This document shows positions 1 to 7,785 of a stretch of DNA of 50,304 bases, piece by piece (the stretch's first letter is position 1; each line of letters opens with the position of its first letter). The stretch is from a bacterium (GTDB lineage: Bacteria > BMS3Abin14): positions 1-50,304 of the forward strand of contig JARGFV010000003.1 in the NCBI GenBank assembly GCA_029210545.1, read 5' to 3'. Below the pieces are notes generated by a model. It ran no database searches. It saw only the letters and a list, made by a program, of their open reading frames with translations, and was not told where the DNA came from. The position numbers and the translations under genes are program-made.

Positions 1-3000
1 CGCCGCCCCAGCCGATGGGCAGGGTGTAGGCGGAATCGTCGTACACGTGACAGATGGAACAGTTGCCGTGGTTCGTCGTGTCGGACATCTCGGGCAGGTC
101 GTGGTTCACGATCCCCGAAACCCAGCCGTTTACAAAGTCGCCGTGGCAGTTGGCGCACTCGCTGCCGTCACCGGCCGTGACCGTGGTCGTCCACTTCCTC
201 GACCAGCTGCCCGTCTCGCCAGGACCGTCGTGGCAGCCACCCACACCGACCTCGTTCACGCCGCCCGTGTTCGAACACGATCCAGGACTGGCGTCGCTGT
301 AGTCATCGAACAGGCCGCGGGTCTCGGTCTGGGCCGCGCCGTCGGCCTCCCAGCTCCCGTCCACGTGGCTGGCCGGATCAGAGGACATGGGCACCATGGC
401 CGTGTGGCACACGCCGCAGCCGGCCGACGGTGACAGAGCCTCGGCGTGGGTCGCCTGGCTCAGACGGGGCGTCACCGCGTGAAGACCCGACGTGTACATG
501 TGACCGACACCCAGGCCCTTCGAACCCACGTGACAGTCCACGCAGTTCAGGTCGGCCGTCCATTCGTTCGTATCGGCGGCGAAGTGGCAGTCGTTAGCGC
601 AGCTGCCGTCCCCGGCCCAGGTGGTGATCTTTGCCCCCAGGGCCGGAGAGGTCACCACGCTGTCTAACGTACTGTGGGTGTTGGGTGCGTTGTTGTCGTT
701 GTGGCAGTCGGTGCAGAACCCGCTTCCCGTGTCCACGTAGGCCGTGTTGGAAACGTGGGCGGCATGTTCGCCCTGGGCGGGCGGCCAGCCGCGTTCCAGC
801 CTGAGCCCCGCGGCGTCGTGGCAGTCGGTGCAGGCCAGATCGGCGGTATCGGCCCAGTCGCCGGAGACGGCCGCGTTGACGGCGTGGCAGTTGTTTGTGC
901 AGCTGCCGGTGGTCCCGTTGAACGCCGACACGTTGGCGCTGCCGCTGATGTTCACCGTCCCGTCGAGGTGGGTGGTCGCGGTCTGGGCCGTGTGGCACTC
1001 GGAACAACTGCCGGATACGAAATACGAACTTCCCACGTGGACCGTGTGGCGGGCGCCCTCGTTGCCGGTCTCGGCCGCGGTGTTGGGGTTATTGTGGCAG
1101 GTCGTGCAGTCATCCAGGGTGCTGCCCCACATGTACGATCCGCCGGCACTGTATGGGGAAGTGGTTCCATCACCGAGGTTGTGGCACTCGTTGATACCGC
1201 AGGAGCCGAATGTGACGTCGTAGGTGCCGTCATAGGCGAAGGTGACGGACCCGCTGACGGCAAAGGTGCCGTTGATGTGTCCGGGGGAAGGCTCTGTCGT
1301 GTTCCACACCGGCGGGCCCTGGTGGCAGTCCGCGCAGTTGATGATCCGCCCAAAGGAGCCGGCGGCGCTGGTGTGGGACAGGTGGGTGATCCCTGTAGCC
1401 GTTCCGGTGGCCGTCACGTCCTCGTGACAGACCGAGCACTGATCTGTCACCGCGGCATCCCATTGCGGTGACATCTTGTTGTCGTGGCAGGCGGCCGAGT
1501 CGCAGGTGCCCCAGGTCATGTCCTTATAGGCCAGGGAACCCGCCTGGCTGTAGGTCACCGACCCGCCGCCGTAGCTGTTTTCAAAGCTCGGCGAGTTGGC
1601 CCAGAACAGGTTCACCTCGCCGTTGCCGTGGCCGTAAGAGGTGCCGTTATCAGGGTGACACTGGGTACACTCGTAACCCCGGTCAATAATGTGGGTGCCG
1701 TGGCGGTTCGTGTAGCTCGCAGGCGGGTGGCACAGGGAGCAGGAGGGTGCCGGCGGGTTGTTCCAGTCGTTAATCCCGGTGGGAGTGTCCACCTGGTTGT
1801 GACAAGAGAGGTTGCACCCCTGGGTCGTGTAGTTGTAGGCGGCGCTGGCCGAATCTACGGTAGTAGAAAAAGCAGCCGTATCGTGCCTCAGGAAGGTCCC
1901 TGGAGCTTGGATGTCCACCCTCTGATCGGTTCCCGCGTTGGCCGAATGCCCGACTTCTCCCGGGAAGGGGTGGCAGTAGGCGCAGATGACAATCTGCTCG
2001 CTGGGTACGAAATCGGCCGGAGTTGATCCGTAACCCAGGTACTGTCCGATGGTCAGGATGTGGTTGTCGTGGGCCCCGATGTCATCGTCAGCGTAATCGA
2101 CCCTGTATGTGTTGTTGGTACCGTTGTTGTCAGGCCACAAACGGTCGGCGGACTCGTCACCGTGACAGTAGGCGCAGTTCACTCCAGGCCCGAGGAGGGG
2201 GCTCTCGGCGAAGGCCGAGGAGACCCCCATGACGCGGGTGTTGTCGTGGCAGGCCGCGTTGCACGCCCCGACGGCCGGGCTGTACCCGATGCTGGGGTGG
2301 GAGTTGTACTGTATGTCCCCTGACTCGTGGTGGGTATTCCAGTCGTAGGCGGGGTCGCCGTAGACGTGGCAGAACAGGCACTCCGAATGGGTGGAGTCGT
2401 CGACGGCGGTCCTGGCGTGGCTCACCGTCATCCCGGCGCTCCATGCGCCCCGCTGACCGTGGCAGGCATCGCACCGTGGGTCTCCGATGGTGGTGACGAG
2501 ACTCTCGGCGTTGTCGGTCCACTGCCTCTGCCAGTCGCCGCCGTCGCTGTGACAGGCGGCCAGGGCATTGGAGGGCGAACATGTGGGAACGGTGCCGGCC
2601 ATGAAATCCAGGTCCGCCGCGAAGTTGATCGTGTCGGCCTTCTGGTCCACAGTGCCGTTGTAATGGAGGTCCGAAGGTGACGCGCCGTGGCAGGTCTCGC
2701 AGCCCGTGACCCCGGCGGTGCCTGCCCAGAGGCCTTCGTCGTGGGATTGAACCACGGCCGAGTAAGCTGACGCTATCACATGCAGGGCGCTCACCGGATC
2801 CCCTAAGGAACCGCCTCCTGCCGCATGGCAGTCGACGCAGTTTGCGGTACCGTTCCAGGGCGGAGATTGCTTGCCGTTGTGGCACCCGGTCACCCAGGAG
2901 GGCGCACAGGTCAGGGTGGAACCGGCGCCCGTCGGGTTGACGCTGGCGTAAAGGTCCACCCTGCTGTTGACGTGGAGAAGGGTGTTGCCGTTTGCGTGGG

Positions 3001-6000
3001 CCGCCGTGGCCGCGCCGGGCCCGTGGCAGAGGTCACAGGAAGCCCCCGGGCCGTTGGGAACCGTGGCCAGGTGCGCCGGGTGGGCGAGGGTATCGGGAGT
3101 AGCGCTGGCATCGGTCCCGTGGCACGTCCCGCAGGCGCCCGTTGAAGGGCTGCCCCAGGTGGCCGTCGTGTTATTGCCGCCGGCCGGGTTGACGGAGGAA
3201 CCGATAAAATTCCCGTGGCAGTACAGGTTGGAACACTGGCCGGGTCCCAGGTTCCCGTAGGTCGCGGCCAAGGCGTTGAAGCCGTCGAAATCGACATCCG
3301 TGGCCAGGTCGGCGTGGTAGGTCGGGTCGTCCATGGAGGCCAGGCCGTCCAGGATCTGGTCCACGGCGCTGTGACAGCGTATACACTCGATGTCATAGTA
3401 CTTCCCTGAGGCCGTCCCCACGTGCACCGGGTGGCTCCCCTGGGCGATCAGACCCTGGGCAGGGTCGTCCACCAGGTGGCAGGTTCCGCAGTCGGCCGTA
3501 GCCGGATCACCCCAGTCGGGGGTCGTGTCCACACCCCTGGCGGCCGGATCGAGCCCCGAGCCGTGGCACAGGACATCCGAACAGCTGCCCGGGATGTCGC
3601 CGATGGCGCTCGAACCGCCGTTGGCCAGGGCGTCGTAGGCGGCCAGCGCCCCCCATGTGTCCGCGACGGCCACGTCGGAGCGCCAGTTCACGTGGCCGGC
3701 GTCCCCGGGTCCCGTTCCGTAACCCTGGACCTCGAGGTGGCAATCCATGCATCCGATGCGGAAACCGTAGTTCCTGACACTGGCCTGGTCGACGTGGGTC
3801 TCGTGGCTCCCGGTCTTGTTGGTGCTCCCCACCCTGTGGCAGGTGCCGCACGCGCCGCTGCCGACGCTGCCCCAGTTGGCGTTGTCCGTCCGGACGTTGA
3901 AGCCTGACGAAACGTAAAACTCCCCGTGGCAGTACAGGTTGCCGCACGTTCCGGCGTTGGGAGCCCCCGGCGTGTAGGTCCAGGGAACAGCGCCGTCCTT
4001 GTCGCTCAGGGAAAGATCGATGTCGATGTTCGACGAGATCTCGGAGGGCGTCAGGGCCTGGTATTGGAGGTCGGTCTGGACAACGAGTTCGTTGTGGTCG
4101 TTGTTGATATGGCAAAAGTCGCAGGAGTTGCTCCCGTACTTGTCGATGTGCACGAGGTGCTGGCCGGTAACAAGCGTCGGCGGGTAAGTGTGACACTGAT
4201 CGCAGGTGGCCACAAATCCCCGTTGGTGGATGTGGCACTCCCGGCAGTCGGTAGCGCGCCGTTCACCGTGCTGGGTGCTGTCCTCGCCGCCGAAGTTGTA
4301 TTTCGTGGGAGCGCCGTCGGTGCCCGGGTCGTAGTGGCAGGTGGCGCAGACATCAGTGGTCCCGGCTGAGTTGGCCGGGTTGGCCGGGTCCTCGCTGGGA
4401 TCGTTGACCTGGGAGATATCGTCGAAGGAGTTAATGCCCGTCACGTCGAGAAAAACAACGCTGTGGGGCTGGTCCGGGCTCGTGGCGGTGTTGGACACGT
4501 TGCCGAGCACCATGAAGATGTTGGCCGGGTCGCTGTGGGGGTCGTGGCAGTCGCCGCAGTTCAGGGTGAAAGCCCCTTCCCTGTAATAGCCGTCCGGTTC
4601 CACCCAGGTGTTGTTGTGGGTGATGACGCCCACCCCCGGCGACCCGTCGTGGCACGCGGAGCACCACGTGTTCACGTCCGAGGTGCTGGTTGAACCGATG
4701 GCCACTCCGTCGATGGAATCGAGGGGTCTTGGAAGGTTCCCGATGGAGCCGGTGACTCCGTCCACGTGGTTTTTTTGCCAGTCGTGACAGTCCACGCAGA
4801 CGAGTCCCGGAGCGTTCCCGCTCCAGGGGAGGCCCAGGATGTTGCCGTGCCCCCTGTCCACGAAACCGGTGGCCGTGTCTGGGGCCGGGATCGTTTCGAT
4901 AATGGCCACACCGTCGGCGTCGTTCTCATGGCACGACTCGCAGGTCACCCCGGAGGTGTAGTCGCCGTACCTGGGATCGAGCCAGGAAGCCTTGGCAGTA
5001 GCCGCGTCCGTGGCGCCGCCGTGGCAGGCGTCGCACTTTGTCGTGGTGCTCTTGAGCGCGGAATCGTTGAAGTCCACCTTGCCGTCGGCATGCTCCGGAT
5101 CGGTGTCCGAAGTGTGACAATCGTTGCAGGGGATCCCGGGACCGTTGGGATACGCCGTCGTGTTCAGGTGCACGGCGTGGGACCCGGTGGTCAGGGCAGT
5201 GCCTATGGCATGGCAGTCGCCGCAGGCCACCGTCCCGCCCCAGACGGCCGTGACATAGGTAATGGAGCCGGAGTAGGCCTCCCGCGAGCCATAGCCGAGG
5301 GAGTGACAGGCGACCTGGCATGTCTTGGACGATTCGCTGTAGGCACCGGAAGCGGTGGTCCCGTCAAAAAAGACATCAATATCGCCGTCCACGTGGAGAA
5401 CCCGGTTGCCAATTGTATAGCCGTCACTGGCATCGGTATCCTGGATCGTGTCGTAGTGGCACACCGAGCAGGTGTAGCGTCCGTGTTTGGTCGTATCGAG
5501 GTGGCTGTTGGCCTTGGTCTGGGAAGCCAGGGTCCCGCTGCCGGCCGTGTAGGTGTTATCCCCGGCCCCGCCGCTGCCTGTGGGATAATCCGGAGCCCCG
5601 AAATAGCTGGTGCCGAGGGCGTCCGACCGGAATGAACCGTGGCACCCCTCGCAGTCGAGACCCGCGGCCAGGCTATCGGTCCAGGCCTGGGCCGCGACGA
5701 CATCCGTATTGAAGCGGTCCGTCCCCTGGCCGTCAGAGTGGCAGTAAAGGTTCAGACATACGTTGGGCGTTGATGCTGTTATCGAATAGGAGGGGCTCCT
5801 CTTGCTGGGCAGGTCCTCGGGCAGGGCGTTGGGGTTGACGGCGAGGTCAAAGATAACGTTGCGGAAGGTCCCGGAGGCGCTTTCTCCCTCGTTGTGGTAC
5901 CCGGAAGAGGTCACCCGGACGTGGCACGTTTTGCAGACTTTGCCATAACCGTTCGGGATGGGAGCGGAGTGGACAGCGTGGGGCGTCTTGTCCTCCTCCT

Positions 6001-7567
6001 TGAAGTGGCCGCTGGCAACGTAAGTCCTGGTTTCGGCAAAGGCGTACCCGTCCGGGCCTCCTCCGTAGTTCGCGAGAGGGGGGTACCCGTGACAGGTATC
6101 GCAGACGTCGCTGGCCTGGAACGACCCGCCGGCGTCGTCGTGGATATGGCAGTCTTCACAGCCGGAAAGGATTCCCGTTCCTCCAGTGTGTTTCGGCCCG
6201 CCCAGAGCGGTATTCATGAGGTTCGAGATGTTGCCCGGGCCGCCGATGACACTGTGGCAATCCTCATTATCGCAGATGGCGTTGCTGTACACACCGTCGA
6301 GAGCATAGGTGCTGGAATCGTAATAGGCTCCGGCAGTCTCGAAATAGAGGCTTGTGGCAGGTGCTGAAACCGGGGGAACCCTGCGAACCATGGCGATGTT
6401 GGATCCCACACCATAACCGTGGGGATCGTGGCAGTCGAGGCATCCGACGTTGACCTGGTCTGTTGAGTGGGCTCCCTTTCCGGCGTGGCAGTTGGAACTG
6501 ACGCAATTGGACAGGACCGACTTGGGCGGATCGGAGATCTGCGAGAGGTTGGTGTCCTCGACAAAGTTGAGCCTGTTGCCTGAACTGGACCCGTTGGGAT
6601 TGAAGTGCGGTTTGGCAGGGTCGTGGCAATCGGTGCAGGTCACGGTGGTCTGGACCTTGCCGTGGCCGGCAAGATAGTAGTCGCTGGACGCCCTGTCGGA
6701 GGGCGGGTCGTCGAAGCTGTGGCAGATCCCGCAGTCTTCCGGGGTGACCGGGTCACCGGCGAGGTTCCTGTCGATGGTGATAAGTGCGGTGCTTTCGGTC
6801 GAGTTGTGGGGGGAGTGGCAGCCCGTCAGGTTCCCCTCGTCCAGACACCCCGCGGGTTGAGATGCAAAGGAGCTGCTGTATTCGAGGGATACCAGGGGCC
6901 CGGTTACCGCGTGAGCCACCTTCCCCGAAGCGTAACCGGTCTGCCCCGCGTCATGGCATATCTGTGTACACAGGGTATTGCCCCCCGTATTGGAGGGGTC
7001 GAGCATGGTCGCCCCCACGGACGGGTAGGTTGCCGAAACATCCAGAGCCCCCGTTCCCCCCGTCCACGAAACGGAGTTCGTATCCACGCCGTGGATGTTC
7101 GGGTCGAGAGGGCTTGCGCCTCCGGTTACGTAGGCCGTCGTCGACGTCGCGTGGCAGTCGACGCACTTGAGATCCGCTTCAGCGCTGCCGGTACTGGAGG
7201 TCAGGTAGTTGACCGGGTGCTTGGAAAAAGAGAGATCCGAAAAGTGGCTCTTTATGCCGACCATGTTGGTCCGGACCGTGTCGGCATCGTGGCAGTAGAC
7301 ACATGGGACCGGCTGTCCCGGGCTCCAGGTATTGTCTGGGTTAGACAGGATCTCGACGACCCTGAGGTCTTTTTTCAGCAGCCTCGTGTAGAGAACGACG
7401 GAATCCCGGCCGCCGCCCACGGAATGGCAGTCGCTGCACTGGGACTCCTGCAGCTTGTGGGCGGCTTCCAGCGGAACCCCGAACACCAGCAGGATAACCG
7501 CCGCGAAGGTCACCACCAACGCGGTTCCGGCCGGGAAACGCCCTTTATTTGGCCACATCCAACCCAT
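1..7567 (-). CDS. Giant multiheme c-type cytochrome (3' end outside window)
   Basis: The minus strand is open from an ATG at 7567 to the window edge, about 2,522 codons with no stop reached. The start has a ribosome-binding site (AGGGAG, about 5 nt away) and an exported N-terminus: short charged region, hydrophobic residues about 16-32, then the first heme motif CSDCH at residues 44-48. By hand I count about 46 CXXCH, six CX3CH and eight CX4CH motifs, all in one frame from 7438 down to 47. Several CX4CH motifs (for example CGNLYCH near 3930) pair with a following NWG or TWG segment and CGTCH, the pattern of the Geobacter CxxxxCH...CXXCH domain. Role inferred: heme wire or electron store at the outer surface or periplasm. 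It follows the 15-heme cytochrome gene on the same strand. Four further long-spacer Cys-(X7 to X13)-Cys-His candidates are reported as a finding. Confidence 0.93.
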   Translation of the reverse strand, partial: MGWMWPNKGRFPAGTALVVTFAAVILLVFGVPLEAAHKLQESQCSDCHSVGGGRDSVVLYTRLLKKDLRVVEILSNPDNTWSPGQPVPCVYCHDADTVRTNMVGIKSHFSDLSFSKHPVNYLTSSTGSAEADLKCVDCHATSTTAYVTGGASPLDPNIHGVDTNSVSWTGGTGALDVSATYPSVGATMLDPSNTGGNTLCTQICHDAGQTGYASGKVAHAVTGPLVSLEYSSSFASQPAGCLDEGNLTGCHSPHNSTESTALITIDRNLAGDPVTPEDCGICHSFDDPPSDRASSDYYLAGHGKVQTTVTCTDCHDPAKPHFNPNGSSSGNRLNFVEDTNLSQISDPPKSVLSNCVSSNCHAGKGAHSTDQVNVGCLDCHDPHGYGVGSNIAMVRRVPPVSAPATSLYFETAGAYYDSSTYALDGVYSNAICDNEDCHSVIGGPGNISNLMNTALGGPKHTGGTGILSGCEDCHIHDDAGGSFQASDVCDTCHGYPPLANYGGGPDGYAFAETRTYVASGHFKEEDKTPHAVHSAPIPNGYGKVCKTCHVRVTSSGYHNEGESASGTFRNVIFDLAVNPNALPEDLPSKRSPSYSITASTPNVCLNLYCHSDGQGTDRFNTDVVAAQAWTDSLAAGLDCEGCHGSFRSDALGTSYFGAPDYPTGSGGAGDNTYTAGSGTLASQTKANSHLDTTKHGRYTCSVCHYDTIQDTDASDGYTIGNRVLHVDGDIDVFFDGTTASGAYSESSKTCQVACHSLGYGSREAYSGSITYVTAVWGGTVACGDCHAIGTALTTGSHAVHLNTTAYPNGPGIPCNDCHTSDTDPEHADGKVDFNDSALKSTTTKCDACHGGATDAATAKASWLDPRYGDYTSGVTCESCHENDADGVAIIETIPAPDTATGFVDRGHGNILGLPWSGNAPGLVCVDCHDWQKNHVDGVTGSIGNLPRPLDSIDGVAIGSTSTSDVNTWCSACHDGSPGVGVITHNNTWVEPDGYYREGAFTLNCGDCHDPHSDPANIFMVLGNVSNTATSPDQPHSVVFLDVTGINSFDDISQVNDPSEDPANPANSAGTTDVCATCHYDPGTDGAPTKYNFGGEDSTQHGERRATDCRECHIHQRGFVATCDQCHTYPPTLVTGQHLVHIDKYGSNSCDFCHINNDHNELVVQTDLQYQALTPSEISSNIDIDLSLSDKDGAVPWTYTPGAPNAGTCGNLYCHGEFYVSSGFNVRTDNANWGSVGSGACGTCHRVGSTNKTGSHETHVDQASVRNYGFRIGCMDCHLEVQGYGTGPGDAGHVNWRSDVAVADTWGALAAYDALANGGSSAIGDIPGSCSDVLCHGSGLDPAARGVDTTPDWGDPATADCGTCHLVDDPAQGLIAQGSHPVHVGTASGKYYDIECIRCHSAVDQILDGLASMDDPTYHADLATDVDFDGFNALAATYGNLGPGQCSNLYCHGNFIGSSVNPAGGNNTTATWGSPSTGACGTCHGTDASATPDTLAHPAHLATVPNGPGASCDLCHGPGAATAAHANGNTLLHVNSRVDLYASVNPTGAGSTLTCAPSWVTGCHNGKQSPPWNGTANCVDCHAAGGGSLGDPVSALHVIASAYSAVVQSHDEGLWAGTAGVTGCETCHGASPSDLHYNGTVDQKADTINFAADLDFMAGTVPTCSPSNALAACHSDGGDWQRQWTDNAESLVTTIGDPRCDACHGQRGAWSAGMTVSHARTAVDDSTHSECLFCHVYGDPAYDWNTHHESGDIQYNSHPSIGYSPAVGACNAACHDNTRVMGVSSAFAESPLLGPGVNCAYCHGDESADRLWPDNNGTNNTYRVDYADDDIGAHDNHILTIGQYLGYGSTPADFVPSEQIVICAYCHPFPGEVGHSANAGTDQRVDIQAPGTFLRHDTAAFSTTVDSASAAYNYTTQGCNLSCHNQVDTPTGINDWNNPPAPSCSLCHPPASYTNRHGTHIIDRGYECTQCHPDNGTSYGHGNGEVNLFWANSPSFENSYGGGSVTYSQAGSLAYKDMTWGTCDSAACHDNKMSPQWDAAVTDQCSVCHEDVTATGTATGITHLSHTSAAGSFGRIINCADCHQGPPVWNTTEPSPGHINGTFAVSGSVTFAYDGTYDVTFGSCGINECHNLGDGTTSPYSAGGSYMWGSTLDDCTTCHNNPNTAAETGNEGARHTVHVGSSYFVSGSCSECHTAQTATTHLDGTVNISGSANVSAFNGTTGSCTNNCHAVNAAVSGDWADTADLACTDCHDAAGLRLERGWPPAQGEHAAHVSNTAYVDTGSGFCTDCHNDNNAPNTHSTLDSVVTSPALGAKITTWAGDGSCANDCHFAADTNEWTADLNCVDCHVGSKGLGVGHMYTSGLHAVTPRLSQATHAEALSPSAGCGVCHTAMVPMSSDPASHVDGSWEADGAAQTETRGLFDDYSDASPGSCSNTGGVNEVGVGGCHDGPGETGSWSRKWTTTVTAGDGSECANCHGDFVNGWVSGIVNHDLPEMSDTTNHGNCSICHVYDDSAYTLPIGWGG

Positions 7568-7580
7568 CAAGGCTCCCTGA

Positions 7581-7623
7581 GTGACCCCCTCCCCTGCCTG
7601 AGGCACGGGAGCTTCGGGGTCAC
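7581..7623 (-). promoter_or_regulatory. Strong hairpin in leader of giant cytochrome gene
   Basis: GTGACCCC at 7581-7588 is the exact reverse complement of 7616-7623. Inside it CTCCC pairs with GGGAG, and at the centre TGCCT and AGGCA flank a single base. The structure ends just before the ribosome-binding site of the gene starting at 7567 and lies downstream of the preceding cytochrome's stop at 7786. No T-run follows on the minus strand, so it looks less like a terminator than an mRNA leader structure or a processing site between the two genes. Function is inference. The rest of the 218-base gap shows nothing I recognise. Confidence 0.45.
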
Positions 7624-7785
7624 AAGCATGATCCGCCGCTACCCTATCCTTTACCGTTCCAGAATGGCCACGGGCAGATCATGCCGAAATCTCCTGTTAA
7701 CACCTACATGTCCCGACAAGGAAGGTTACGGAGATGATTTACTTCCTTGCTGGCCTGCGGTCACACGGCATTTCAAGACGAAAAA

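Noticed and set aside
5920-5934. Sigma-54-like strings (GTGGCACGTTTTGCA and similar) on the plus strand inside the cytochrome genes
   Set aside because: These are simply CXXCH codons read in reverse complement and occur at every heme motif.
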